This document shows, piece by piece, positions 15,315 through 24,278 of a DNA stretch of 42,629 bases. Under the pieces are notes generated by a model. It saw only the letters and a list, made by a program, of their open reading frames with translations. It was not told the DNA's origin and did not search any database. The translations under genes were made by a program, and so were the position numbers. The stretch lies in the IMG/VR virus record IMGVR_UViG_3300048834_000361, positions 1-42,629 of that record; one strand, written 5' to 3'. The DNA is from a virus. The stretch's first letter is position 1, and each line of letters begins with the position of its first letter.

Positions 15315-15893
15315 GCGTTGAACTTCGACATCGTCCCGGTCGCCGTGCAGAAGGCGTACCAGGAGCTGCTCGGCCGCGACCCCGACGAACAGGGACTCGC
15401 GTACTGGACCGAGCAGCTCCGCAACGGGGCTCTCACCTATGAGGGCCTGCGCACCGCGCTGAAGCGAACCTCCGAGGGCACGCAGCGCGCGACCCTGTCC
15501 GACCCCACCTTCTCGGCGTTCCTGCGGAACCAGGGCGTGCGCGAGTCTGAGATCCAGTCCGAGCAGGCCGCCCTCGTGGACCGTATCGCCCGACAGCGAA
15601 ACCTTGGCTCGCTCGGATACGACCTCCAGCAGGAGCAGGCTGAGAAGAGCACCGACACCTCGTGGGAGAACCGCGGCCTGTACGCGTCCGGTGGCCGACT
15701 CGCCGAGCTGGCCGACCGGCGCCGGGCCATCGACGTCGAGCGTCTGAAGTTCAACACGGGCCTGTCCGACGAGCAGACCGCGGGCGACCGCGAAGCTGCG
15801 CAGCGCATCGCCGAGATCCGCCGCCAGCGCGACGAGCAGGAGCTTGCCGCTCGCTCGCGCCTCACCACCGGCCAGATGGAGAGCCTGGTATGA
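15312..15893 (+). CDS. Virion protein with DUF4214-like domain
   Basis: 193 residues. The N-terminal 50 match the DUF4214 pattern: AYQELLGRDPDEQGLAYWTE then QLRNGALTYEGLRTALK. The rest is coiled-coil-like and charged (ERLKFNTGLSDEQTAGDREA; EIRRQRDEQELAARSR). A domain of the same type, sharing YWTEQL, sits in the middle of the endolysin (24279-25193), linking this protein to the cell wall. It is the first of three genes placed where T7-like phages encode internal core proteins, so ejection with the DNA is plausible. ATGA overlap with the next gene. The domain name is from pattern recognition. Confidence 0.78.
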   Translation: MALNFDIVPVAVQKAYQELLGRDPDEQGLAYWTEQLRNGALTYEGLRTALKRTSEGTQRATLSDPTFSAFLRNQGVRESEIQSEQAALVDRIARQRNLGSLGYDLQQEQAEKSTDTSWENRGLYASGGRLAELADRRRAIDVERLKFNTGLSDEQTAGDREAAQRIAEIRRQRDEQELAARSRLTTGQMESLV

Positions 15894-16984
15894 GCGATCC
15901 GGCGACCTGGACGAACTACATGGAGGGTGTCCCCGACGCCCTGCAGAACGAGAAGCGGGCCCTGCTCGCCCTCATGGCCGAGAAGGGTACCGAGGGCCAG
16001 GCAGAGTACGACGCGCTGAAGGCGCGGCAGGACTCCGCTCGAGCCGCCAGCCTGGAGAAGGCCGCCGCTCGCGGCGCGGCGATCAACGCCCCCGAGGCGC
16101 TGCAGGCCGAGCTGACCCAGGACTACGACAAGATCGCCGACGTGTTCCGCCGGGACGCCGAGGCCGGTGCCCTAGCGCACGCCCGGGAGCTGGACCGAAT
16201 CGCCGCAGCGAACGCCGCCTACAAGGACCAGGTCGGGGCGGCCAGCGTCGGCCTGCGCGACACGCTCGCTGCGCAGCTCGAAGCTGCCCGTCTCGCCATC
16301 GAGGCGTCCCGCTCCGGCGGGGGCGGAGGCGGAGGCGGGGGCGGAGGCGGCGGAGGCGCTGACTGGGGCGGCTTCGGCGCCCTCCCTGAGGAGGCGCTGA
16401 CGACCGGTGAGAAGCTCAACCCGGACCTCCTGCTGCAGGAGCTTGGCGCCAACGAGCGCTGGCTGCAGGCGTCCGGACAGGCCAACGCCGGGCAGGCCCG
16501 GGCTGAGACCTACGCCCTGATCGACACGGCTGTGGCGCAAGGCTCCATCACGCAGGCGGAAGCCGACGAGATCCGTGCCCGGATGCAGTTCGCCGGCCCT
16601 CGCCAGGGCACCCCCGGGGTGGCCGGGTCCGGGCCGCGCGGCGCGGCACCCGCCCTTCCGACCGCGTCGGCGATGGCGCGCATCCGTATGGCCGCCGAGC
16701 AGATCCTGAAGTTCGGCGAGGTGCGCGGTCTGCGCCTCACCCCCGCTGAGCTGGTCGCCGCGCGTCGCTTCGCCGCTCAGCAGCGATCCGCCGCGCTCAT
16801 CAGCTCGATGGGCCACCGCTCGCTCACGGCTGGGGCGCCCGGGCAGTCCCGAGGGCAGGCGATTATGAACCCGAAGGGGCGCTCCAGCAGTCTCCCCATC
16901 GTGAACCCTGGCCGGACCAGTAACGTCCCGATAGCGAATCCGGGCAGGACCAGTAGCCTCCCCATCGTCGGCCCTGGCAGATAG
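15890..16984 (+). CDS. Internal virion protein with Gly tract and C-terminal repeats
   Basis: 364 residues from an ATG overlapping the previous stop. Residues 1-140 are helical and Ala/Glu-rich. A run of about 14 Gly (near residue 145-158) acts as a hinge, followed by another helical half. The C-terminus carries tandem 11-residue units with consensus NPGRTSSLPIV (about residues 327-364, three units plus GPGR). Such a tail is unlike enzymes and suggests a binding strip for a partner. The following gene begins with its own short repeat, so the two may dock. By position it resembles T7 core proteins (gp14/gp15 region). No catalytic motif seen. Confidence 0.75.
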   Translation: MSDPATWTNYMEGVPDALQNEKRALLALMAEKGTEGQAEYDALKARQDSARAASLEKAAARGAAINAPEALQAELTQDYDKIADVFRRDAEAGALAHARELDRIAAANAAYKDQVGAASVGLRDTLAAQLEAARLAIEASRSGGGGGGGGGGGGGGADWGGFGALPEEALTTGEKLNPDLLLQELGANERWLQASGQANAGQARAETYALIDTAVAQGSITQAEADEIRARMQFAGPRQGTPGVAGSGPRGAAPALPTASAMARIRMAAEQILKFGEVRGLRLTPAELVAARRFAAQQRSAALISSMGHRSLTAGAPGQSRGQAIMNPKGRSSSLPIVNPGRTSNVPIANPGRTSSLPIVGPGR

Positions 16985-16987
16985 GTC

Positions 16988-19900
16988 ATGGCTGACCTGA
17001 TCGAACAGCTCCGGGAGCGTCGCCGAGCGGCGATCGTCGGCGCCCCGCTGCCCGTCCAGATGCCTGCGGTCCCTGCCGGGTCCGTTCCGGCCGGGGGCAA
17101 CATGATCGAGGCGCTCCGGGAGCGGCGCCGCCTACAGCCCGTCACGGCCCCTCCGGCGCCCGCCCTGCCCTCGGAGGCGGAGGTCATGGCGTCCTTCGAG
17201 AAGCTCGGGCAGGAAGACCCGCTAGAGCGCGCTGACTGGCGTAACATCGCCCGTGCCGTCGTGCAGCTCAAGTCCTCGCCGGACGTCGGCGAGGAGGAAC
17301 GCAAGCTCGCTGAGCAGATCATGCAGGCGTACGGCGACCAGCTCCGCCCGCACGTCGACCTCGCTGCCGGTGAAGACTGGTGGGAGCAGAACTACGTCGA
17401 GCCCCCGGAGCCCGGCGGGCTCAAGGGCGTGCTCAAGGACATCATGGACGTCCCCGGGGTCACCGGCCTACTGGAGACCCTGGACCGCCCGTCCCAGGCC
17501 ATGCTCAACACCATCGCGGGCGTGCGCGCAGCGATCGACCAGGACGACGGCATCAGCGCCGGAGACGCGCTCCGGTACGCCGGGTCGTCGCTGGGCAACA
17601 CGTTCAACTGGGAGGAGGACTGGGCCGAGCGGACCCTCACCACCTCCGAGGGCGAGCAGATCAGCTTCGACATCGACGACGACGGCACTCTCAACTTCCG
17701 CGAGGCGCTCGGACGGGACCCGGACGACGGCGGGCTGCTGGCCGGGGCCTTCGACCTCGCGGGCGTCATCCTCACCGACCCGACCACCTACTTCGGCGTC
17801 GGGCTCGCTGGCCGCGCCATGCGGGGGCTCAAGCTCCTGGAGACCGCTGGCGGGCAGACGGGCAAGGCGCTCGCCCAGGCCATCCGCGTCGGCGGTTGGA
17901 ACTCGCTCGACGACGTCTCCCAGGAATTCGTCGAGACCACCATCCGGTCGCAGCTCAACGAGAGCGCCCGGCGCCTCATCGCGCTCCGCGACTTGCCCGA
18001 CGCGCAGCGCCGCACCGCCTTACGCGCCCTCGGCCGATCCGACGACGCGCTCCGCCGTTCCGCCGAGCGCAGCGTCGACCGCGCCCTCGGCGGGATTCGG
18101 CGCGGAGGGCAGCGAGGGCTCCGGTTCTTCGGCTCCACCATCCCCGGCACCCCGTACATCTGGGACGTCATGGAGCGCGCCGGGATCACCGGCCGTGTCC
18201 GGTACCGGCAGGTGCCCGCGGCGCAGGCCGCAGCCGACGGTGTCGAGGAGATCGCCGACCTCACCGACAACGACCTCATCGACATCGTCGAGACCGCTGC
18301 CCGCGACCCACACCCGTACCTGCGGGCCGGGGGCGAGGACCAGCTCGACCCGGACGTCCTCTACTCGACGACGCCCACCCCCGACCAGCTCCGCATCCGG
18401 TTCGAGGAGGACCTTCCCGAGTTCCTTCGTCCCGGGGTCATCGAACAGGAGCAGTTGGAGATCCTGTTCCCGGACGCCACCCCGGTGCAGCTCAGCATGG
18501 CGTTCCCGGAGATCGTCCCCCCGCCCGGGCCCGAGCTTCTGCCGCCCGCCTCCGCCACGCCGAACATCCCGCGGGGCGCCGGACGGTTCGAGGCCGCCCA
18601 GGCCGCGGTGCGGTCCAACAACGCCCGGCGTGGGGCCCAGACCAGGGCCGGCGCTGGGGCCGTGCCGTTCGAGACGGGCACGGTCGCCGACGACTCGGTC
18701 GCTGATCTCGTCGACCGGCCCTGGACCCCGGACCCCGAGGTCGCCGCCCGCCGGTTGACCGGGCAGGACCTGCGCGGCCTGGACCGGGCGATCCCGCTGA
18801 ACCACCCGCGCGCCCGCAACATCACCCGCTCCGAGAAGATGCTCATTCTGGAGCTGCAGGACCGCGGCCTGGAGCCCTTCTACGACGAGGTGTCCGACAC
18901 CTTCAAGGTGCGCGCCGAGTCCGGCCGTACCTACGCCTTCGCTCGCCGCTCCGAGGAGCCCCGCCTTCGTGAGCACAGCATCTACCTCACCCCCGAGGGG
19001 GTCGGCTCCCGGCTGCCGGTGCCGGTCGACCAGGCTGCGCTCCCGCCGCGCTTCACGCTCAACCAGGGAGCGGCCCGTCAGCTCGACATGGACGAGGCCG
19101 TCGCTGCGCAGCCCCGCCCGCGACCCGACTTCGAGGCCGGAGCGGCGCAGGCGGACGAGCTGCCCTTCGAGGGCACCGTGCCCGGCACCAACTTCGACCC
19201 AGACAACTGGGTTCCGGACGAGGCCATCGACGAACTCGTGACGCCCGTGCAGGGCAGCCTGTTCGACGACATGAGCGAGCAGACGCAGCGCTTGTTCGAC
19301 CCTGACACCATCGCCGAGGACCTGAGCACGAAGGTCGCCGAGCGTATTCCAAGATCCGAGTGGGTTCTGGAACTGTCCGACCCAGGGCTCATCGACCGGC
19401 TGCTCGACACCCGGGTGATGATGGCGCTCCGCTACGCGCTCGTGCCTCGCGCCCGGCTGCGCACGGCCCTGGCCCGGCTCTCGAAGGCGGACGTGCAGGA
19501 GTTCGAGCGTACCGTCGCCACCAACATCGCGCGCCACGAGCGGGAGAGCGTGGACGCGCTGCTCCGCCTCGAAGGCAAGCTGACCCGCAAGGCGGTCCGC
19601 GAGGCCGGTAGCCGGGAAGAACTCCTCCGCACGCTCAACACGGCGCTCGCCAACCCCGGGCAGTGGGACGAGATCTACCAGGCTGCCGGTCCGCGGGTCC
19701 GGACCGCACTTGACACGGTCCGCCAGATCCGCGAGGAGATCTACGAGGCGACGATCCGGGGCGGGGCTGACCCGAAGAAGCTCGCCAAGGTCAAGGACGC
19801 CTACATCCCGCGCGTCGTGTCCGCCAGGGCTCGGCGCCAACTCAACGACATCCTGCGCCGGGGCGGCGAACCGGCCCAGCGCATCCGCGAGGCGTTCAAC

Positions 19901-22594
19901 GCCGAGGGTATCGAGATCGCGGACCGCATCGGGCGCGACGCCATCGACACCACCCAGTCCGGGTTCCTCCTCAAGCGCGGCCTTGCGCAAGACGTCAACG
20001 ACCTGTTCGAGGTGAACCGGCAGGCAGGGGCGTGGCTCCGTGAGACGGCCGGAGTCGACATCGATGACCTGTTCGAGACCGACGTCCTGCGGGCGTTCGC
20101 CATCCGCCACCGTGCCGCCATGGAGGCGGCCATGCGCGCTGACCTCGTCGGATCGCTCGCCGACATCACCGTGGGCGACGGGTTCCGCGCCGCCTACATC
20201 GTGCCCAAGGAGATCGCTGACGCTCCCGGCTACCTCCGCTCGATGGGCGTGTCGCCCGGTGCCTACGACGTGTGGATGACCACGCCGGACGGTACCCGCC
20301 ACTACGTCCGCCACGAGATGGTCGAGGAGATCCAGAACTCCGCCAGGTTCCTCGACAACCAGCAGAACCTCGGGAAGTTCCGCCGGTTCATCGACGACTG
20401 GAACGGCCTGTGGGCCAGCTACGCCACGGTGCCGCTGATCGGCTTCGGGTTCCACGCCCGCAACATGACCGGCAACATCTTCAACATGATGCTCGCCGGG
20501 TTCAACGATCCGCGCACGTTCGCCGATGCGTTCCGCATTCAGAAAGCGGGCAGCGCCATTCGCGAGCAGATGGCGGAGACCGGCGAGGACTTCCTCACCG
20601 CGGCCCGCACGCTCGGGTTCAACGAGGACATCACCAAGATCATCCTCGAAGCCCGCGACATGGGCGTCTACTCCGGCGGTAAGGTCGGTGACATCTTCAC
20701 CGAGGCCCGCCTCGGCGAGACCCGGTCCCGGGCGGACCGGTTCAACCCGATCTCGCAGCGGAACTTCATCATCTCGTCCGGTCGCGGGTTCGGTGAGGCG
20801 ATCGAGAACAACGCCCGCCTCGCCCTGTACATCGACGGCATCCGCAAGGGCATGACCCCCGAGGTAGCAGCCGAGCGGGTCCGCAAGTACCTGTTCGACT
20901 ACTCGGACCTCACGAACTTCGAGCGCAACAACCTTCGTGTCCTGAGCAGGTTCTATACGTTTATGCGCAAGAACACCGCCCTCCAGTTCGCCACCCTGGC
21001 CATGTACCCGGGCCGCGTGCTGAACGCTCAGCGCATCGCCGACTTCTTCGTCGAGGAGTTCTTCCCGGTCGCCGAGGACGCCGAGAACTACCTGCTGCCC
21101 GGATACGCTCAGGAGCTTCGAGACACCGCCGTGCGCACCGTGCCGGGCGGCAGCGAGATGCGGGCCATCATCAACGTGGACACGCCGCTCGTAGGCGCCT
21201 TCCGCGCTGTGAACCAGCTCGGCTCGCTGGCCTCCACCATCCCCCTGCTGGACAAGGCTCTGCCCCCGGTGCTCGCTTTCGGCGACCGCCAGGAGCGGTT
21301 CGGAAACGCGGTCTCGCTGTTCTCCGGGGGGCCGGCGACCGCGGTCAACTATCTGATGGGCGGCACGTTCGGCCGGGACCCGTTCAGCATGGCTCGTCTC
21401 GACGATTCGGCCAGCTCCCAGTGGGTGCGGTTCGCGAACATCTTCGCCCCGGTCGTTGGCAAGGTGCAGCGCGAGGGCGAGAAGTTCGGGGCGTGGGGCG
21501 ACGACCAGGGCGACGCGGCGGTGCGCTTGATGAACGCGCTCACCGGCCTGTACACCCTGCAGCTCACCCCCGAGGGGCAGGACCGCACCCGCAACGCCAT
21601 CGCCTCCGAGCTGTACGACGCCATCCGCCAGCTCCGAGACGCGGGAGTGGACGTTCCTACCTTCGAGGAGCTGCAGCAGGCCGGGACGCTGGAGCTTCAG
21701 TCGCGGGCCCTGGAGGCGATCGTCTACGGCGAGCTGCCCGAAGACGTGACTCGGGCGATGGAAGGGATCATCGGCGCTGACGCGATGGAGGCCGGTGGCC
21801 TGATCCGCCAGACGCCTCTCGCCGAGAGCGAGGAGTTGACCGAGGCCGACATCGTACGGATGCGTGACGACTGGATCTTCGCCATCGAGCGGCAGCGCGC
21901 CCAGCAGGGCCTGCCCCCGCTGTCCGAGCAGGAGCGGGCGAACCTGGTGCTGCTCGCGCCGTGGGCGCCCACGAACACCGACGTCGAGCAGTGGGGCGCG
22001 CAGCCCGGGCAGCTCCCGTCGCAGAACAGGTTCCTGCCGAGCGCCGAGAGCCAGGGCTTGAGCAACGAGCAGGTCGAGCAGCGCATCGACCTGATCGCTG
22101 CGGGGTTCGGGTTGAGCGCTGACCGCATCCGCCAGATTCGGCCGGTGCTCCCCGAGGCGCAGCAGATCCTCAACGAGGGGCTGGCCGCTGGCGTGTCGCC
22201 TTCGGAGATCGGGGCCTACCTCACGCAGCGCCTGTCCCGTGCCGAGCGCGGGATCATCTTCGGGGCCGACTCGCTGGAGCGCCTGCGGGACGGTACCTAC
22301 ACTCCGGAGGACTACCGTCGGGCGCAGAACGCTGCGTGGGAGCGGGCCGCCGAGCTGACCGTCATCATGCAGCTCTTCCTCGGGCGCCAGCCCACGCAGG
22401 AGGAGATCGCCCAGTACACCCTGTGGAACGAGCTGACGCTCACCGAGCAGGAGATCGTCGGCTTGCAGCGCCGGCCCAAGTTCCCGACCACACAGGACAT
22501 CCGGTCCGATGCGCAGGTCGCGTCCGACGCCCGCAACATGCTAGGCACGGTGCTGACCGGGGTGACGTCGGGCCCCTCACTGGTAGACGACTAA
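16988..22594 (+). CDS. Giant internal virion (ejection) protein
   Basis: 1,868 residues, the largest gene, last in the late operon, as T7 gp16 is among core proteins. It starts with two copies of IExLRERRR (residues 5-13 and about 39-47). An EF-hand loop DIDDDGTLNFRE is at residues 228-239. Residues 240-290 include hydrophobic stretches. The middle (450-750) is Pro/Ala/acidic-rich, probably flexible. The C-terminal third has conserved blocks FRRFIDDWNGLWASYATVPL with GFHARNMTGN, and KYLFDYSDLTNFERNNLRVL then FYTFMRKN, resembling a module of large phage polyvalent and ejection proteins. I see no lytic transglycosylase motif. Likely ejected to span the host envelope. Confidence 0.82.
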   Translation: MADLIEQLRERRRAAIVGAPLPVQMPAVPAGSVPAGGNMIEALRERRRLQPVTAPPAPALPSEAEVMASFEKLGQEDPLERADWRNIARAVVQLKSSPDVGEEERKLAEQIMQAYGDQLRPHVDLAAGEDWWEQNYVEPPEPGGLKGVLKDIMDVPGVTGLLETLDRPSQAMLNTIAGVRAAIDQDDGISAGDALRYAGSSLGNTFNWEEDWAERTLTTSEGEQISFDIDDDGTLNFREALGRDPDDGGLLAGAFDLAGVILTDPTTYFGVGLAGRAMRGLKLLETAGGQTGKALAQAIRVGGWNSLDDVSQEFVETTIRSQLNESARRLIALRDLPDAQRRTALRALGRSDDALRRSAERSVDRALGGIRRGGQRGLRFFGSTIPGTPYIWDVMERAGITGRVRYRQVPAAQAAADGVEEIADLTDNDLIDIVETAARDPHPYLRAGGEDQLDPDVLYSTTPTPDQLRIRFEEDLPEFLRPGVIEQEQLEILFPDATPVQLSMAFPEIVPPPGPELLPPASATPNIPRGAGRFEAAQAAVRSNNARRGAQTRAGAGAVPFETGTVADDSVADLVDRPWTPDPEVAARRLTGQDLRGLDRAIPLNHPRARNITRSEKMLILELQDRGLEPFYDEVSDTFKVRAESGRTYAFARRSEEPRLREHSIYLTPEGVGSRLPVPVDQAALPPRFTLNQGAARQLDMDEAVAAQPRPRPDFEAGAAQADELPFEGTVPGTNFDPDNWVPDEAIDELVTPVQGSLFDDMSEQTQRLFDPDTIAEDLSTKVAERIPRSEWVLELSDPGLIDRLLDTRVMMALRYALVPRARLRTALARLSKADVQEFERTVATNIARHERESVDALLRLEGKLTRKAVREAGSREELLRTLNTALANPGQWDEIYQAAGPRVRTALDTVRQIREEIYEATIRGGADPKKLAKVKDAYIPRVVSARARRQLNDILRRGGEPAQRIREAFNAEGIEIADRIGRDAIDTTQSGFLLKRGLAQDVNDLFEVNRQAGAWLRETAGVDIDDLFETDVLRAFAIRHRAAMEAAMRADLVGSLADITVGDGFRAAYIVPKEIADAPGYLRSMGVSPGAYDVWMTTPDGTRHYVRHEMVEEIQNSARFLDNQQNLGKFRRFIDDWNGLWASYATVPLIGFGFHARNMTGNIFNMMLAGFNDPRTFADAFRIQKAGSAIREQMAETGEDFLTAARTLGFNEDITKIILEARDMGVYSGGKVGDIFTEARLGETRSRADRFNPISQRNFIISSGRGFGEAIENNARLALYIDGIRKGMTPEVAAERVRKYLFDYSDLTNFERNNLRVLSRFYTFMRKNTALQFATLAMYPGRVLNAQRIADFFVEEFFPVAEDAENYLLPGYAQELRDTAVRTVPGGSEMRAIINVDTPLVGAFRAVNQLGSLASTIPLLDKALPPVLAFGDRQERFGNAVSLFSGGPATAVNYLMGGTFGRDPFSMARLDDSASSQWVRFANIFAPVVGKVQREGEKFGAWGDDQGDAAVRLMNALTGLYTLQLTPEGQDRTRNAIASELYDAIRQLRDAGVDVPTFEELQQAGTLELQSRALEAIVYGELPEDVTRAMEGIIGADAMEAGGLIRQTPLAESEELTEADIVRMRDDWIFAIERQRAQQGLPPLSEQERANLVLLAPWAPTNTDVEQWGAQPGQLPSQNRFLPSAESQGLSNEQVEQRIDLIAAGFGLSADRIRQIRPVLPEAQQILNEGLAAGVSPSEIGAYLTQRLSRAERGIIFGADSLERLRDGTYTPEDYRRAQNAAWERAAELTVIMQLFLGRQPTQEEIAQYTLWNELTLTEQEIVGLQRRPKFPTTQDIRSDAQVASDARNMLGTVLTGVTSGPSLVDD

Positions 22595-22617
22595 GGCCCG
22601 GGGCGAACCCCGGGCCT
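22594..22617. terminator. Terminator between convergent operons
   Basis: AGGCCCGGGG (22594-22603), loop CGAA, CCCCGGGCCT (22608-22617): perfect 10-bp stem starting at the stop codon of the late operon. There is no good U-tract in either direction, but the position between convergent late and lysis operons makes bidirectional termination likely. Confidence 0.7.
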
Positions 22618-22621
22618 CTGG

Positions 22622-22732
22622 TCACTTCTTCTTGCCGCCGCCAGACTTCGTCTTCTTGGCGGCCGGGTTGGTCATCGAGGTCGAGCTGACCTTCGTGCCG
22701 CGGTAGCTACCGCTGCCCTTCTTCCCTGCCAT
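22622..22732 (-). CDS. Tiny Lys/Ser/Gly-rich protein, 36 aa
   Basis: 36 codons, last gene of the leftward lysis unit. ATG with GAGG 6 bases upstream, one base after the previous stop. Composition is Lys, Ser, Gly and Thr, ending in GGGKKK, with no hydrophobic segment. The ribosome site and tight spacing support a real gene despite its length. Very basic short tails of this kind bind nucleic acid or anionic surfaces; function unknown. Confidence 0.6.
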   Translation of the reverse strand: MAGKKGSGSYRGTKVSSTSMTNPAAKKTKSGGGKKK

Positions 22733-22733
22733 G

Positions 22734-22973
22734 TCACACCTCCCTCGACTTGCCGAAGTCCGGGGGCAGGATGCCCTCGGTCCCGGGGATGGCCGGGGAC
22801 ACCTTCCGGATGATGAGCACGACAGAGCCGAGGACCGCTGCGGCCTTGACCGCGTAGCTGGTGTACTCGCCAGGGAACTCGTCGGCCACGGCCACGAGCA
22901 CGAACTGCGCGAAGACCAGCCAGGTCACGACGCTGGACAGGATCACTTGGATGCGGGCGATGTTCTTCTGCAC
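22734..22973 (-). CDS. Holin-like two-TM membrane protein
   Basis: 79 residues from the GTG at 22973, chosen because AAAGG lies about 7 bases upstream and it avoids overlapping the phosphoesterase gene; an ATG at 23030 in frame would overlap it by 41 bases. Two hydrophobic helices are clear: IQVILSSVVTWLVFAQFVLV (about 8-27) and AAAVLGSVVLII (about 45-57), joined by an acidic loop (DEFPGEY). The C-terminus is hydrophilic. Size, two helices and location in a cassette with an amidase endolysin suit a holin that times membrane permeabilisation. Actinophage holins vary widely, so this is inferred. Confidence 0.72.
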   Translation of the reverse strand: MQKNIARIQVILSSVVTWLVFAQFVLVAVADEFPGEYTSYAVKAAAVLGSVVLIIRKVSPAIPGTEGILPPDFGKSREV

Positions 22974-22989
22974 GGGGCAGCCTTTCAGG

Positions 22990-24051
22990 TTACGGCCAGA
23001 GCTTCCGCTCGTGGCCTCTGGTGTCGTCACCGAAGATACTAGTCCTCATGGTGACGCCATTCTCCGGGGTGACGAAGAACAGGAGCTGCTGTGGGCGCTC
23101 GAACTCGAACGCGTGCCCACGGGCGTACTCGTCGTAACCCTTGAGTGACCCGTTGATGAACAGACCGGGCGCGTAGGTGAGCTGGTGCCAGTGCCCTATC
23201 ACCGCGATGTCGAACTGGCGGACCTTGGCCTTCTTCGCCAGCCAGCGCTTGATCGGCACGAGCACGCCGCCGATACCTCCGCCGCCCTTCGGGTCGTCGC
23301 CGTGCGTGAGGAGGAACCGGGTGCCGTACACCGGGAACACCTGCTCGGGCGCCTTCGAGATGGAGAAGGTGATGCGGTCGTCGTTGCGGAGAAGCTCGGC
23401 GAGGAAGTGGTAGATGATCCAGGCGAAGCTGTTCTCGGCGCGCTGCTTGTACCTGATCCGCTTCCCGGTCCGGTCGTGGTTGCCGTCCACGCACGGTACG
23501 AACACCTTGCCGAACTCGTCGGCGAGGCGGGTCAGGGCGGAGGCCAGCAGCGGCACCCAGTAAACGATGGTCGCCGGGACGGGCGCCTCGTTGGTGTCGG
23601 CCAGCTCCTCGTGGATGTTGCCGGTGATGATGTCACCACCGAGCGCCACGACGATCCCGTCGAAGGTGAGCCCGGCCGTGTAGGTGCGGCACACCTCGAC
23701 GGTGCCGTTGATGACCCGGTCGAGGCGGGCCTCGGCGATCACCCGGTTGTAGGCGTTCAGGCCGTCCATCTCGTAGGGGTCGACGACCTCGTCGAGGTGC
23801 AGGTCGGACAGGACGAGAAAGGGGATGGCGTGGTGCTCGGAGCGGCGACGCTTCGGGTCCACCCACTTCGGGATTCGCTGGTCCGCAGACTTGAGCTGCG
23901 TGATCCGGCCGAGGATGCGCTCCATCCGAGCGACCTCATCGCCGGCCCTGCCCAGCTCTCGGCGCAGGCGCTTGATCTCCAGCTCCCGGTCGCGGGCGAT
24001 GGCTTCGAGCTTCGCCAGTCGGGGCTCTGTCGGGGAAGGGGGGATGCTCAA
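22990..24051 (-). CDS. Calcineurin-like metallophosphoesterase
   Basis: 353 residues from a TTG at 24051 that overlaps the upstream stop (TTGA) and has AGAGGAA about 7 bases before it; a GTG at 24072 is the alternative. Residues 10-55 form a coiled coil. The phosphoesterase signature is complete and in order: SDLHLDE (D83, H85), GGDIITGN, GNHDR, THGDD and GHWHQ, the residues that bind two metal ions. Such enzymes cleave phosphodiesters or phosphomonoesters in DNA, RNA or small molecules. It lies inside the lysis cassette between the holin-like gene and a one-TM gene, an odd place for a DNA enzyme; a role in envelope phosphate chemistry is possible but unproven. Confidence 0.88.
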   Translation of the reverse strand: MSIPPSPTEPRLAKLEAIARDRELEIKRLRRELGRAGDEVARMERILGRITQLKSADQRIPKWVDPKRRRSEHHAIPFLVLSDLHLDEVVDPYEMDGLNAYNRVIAEARLDRVINGTVEVCRTYTAGLTFDGIVVALGGDIITGNIHEELADTNEAPVPATIVYWVPLLASALTRLADEFGKVFVPCVDGNHDRTGKRIRYKQRAENSFAWIIYHFLAELLRNDDRITFSISKAPEQVFPVYGTRFLLTHGDDPKGGGGIGGVLVPIKRWLAKKAKVRQFDIAVIGHWHQLTYAPGLFINGSLKGYDEYARGHAFEFERPQQLLFFVTPENGVTMRTSIFGDDTRGHERKLWP

Positions 24052-24275
24052 CGAGATTCCTCTCTGGCCCACGTGACGTGGTCACGTAGGTGGTCATCGA
24101 ACTTGGTGCTCAGCACACGTACGTCGTCGTGGACGGCACGCAGAAGGGCCCTGCCCTCCCCGTGCTGCTCGCTGTTCTCCTTCCGGAGCTTGTAGAGCTG
24201 CACGGCACCGGCAACGAGGGCGGCGCTCAGGGGCGCCAGTACCGTCGCGATGCCCAGGATCAGTGCTTCGGCCAT
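24048..24275 (-). CDS. One-TM lysis-cassette protein
   Basis: 75 residues. The N-terminal 27 form a membrane helix (ALILGIATVLAPLSAALVAG), followed by a charged amphipathic tail with HDDVRVLSTKFDDHLRDHV, probably a coiled coil. This topology is like small holins or holin partners (compare XhlA-type proteins in reverse order). It is located directly after the endolysin, with the stop overlapping the TTG of the phosphoesterase. No strong Shine-Dalgarno before the ATG. Together with the two-TM protein at 22734 it makes a plausible two-component membrane lysis system. Confidence 0.7.
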   Translation of the reverse strand: MAEALILGIATVLAPLSAALVAGAVQLYKLRKENSEQHGEGRALLRAVHDDVRVLSTKFDDHLRDHVTWAREESR

Positions 24276-24278
24276 CGG

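Noticed and set aside
15890-16984. Gly tract as an assembly error
   Set aside because: The frame stays open on both sides and the protein is coherent before and after the tract, so it is treated as a real linker.
18020-20455. 811-codon open frame on the minus strand inside the giant virion gene
   Set aside because: Codon bias of high-G+C DNA opens antisense frames; there is no ribosome site, the sequence is Arg/Gly/Val-rich without motifs, and the plus-strand gene is clearly coding.
16988-22594. Tape measure protein of a long-tailed phage
   Set aside because: No tail tube, tail-assembly frameshift pair, distal tail or baseplate genes; order fits a podovirus with core proteins.
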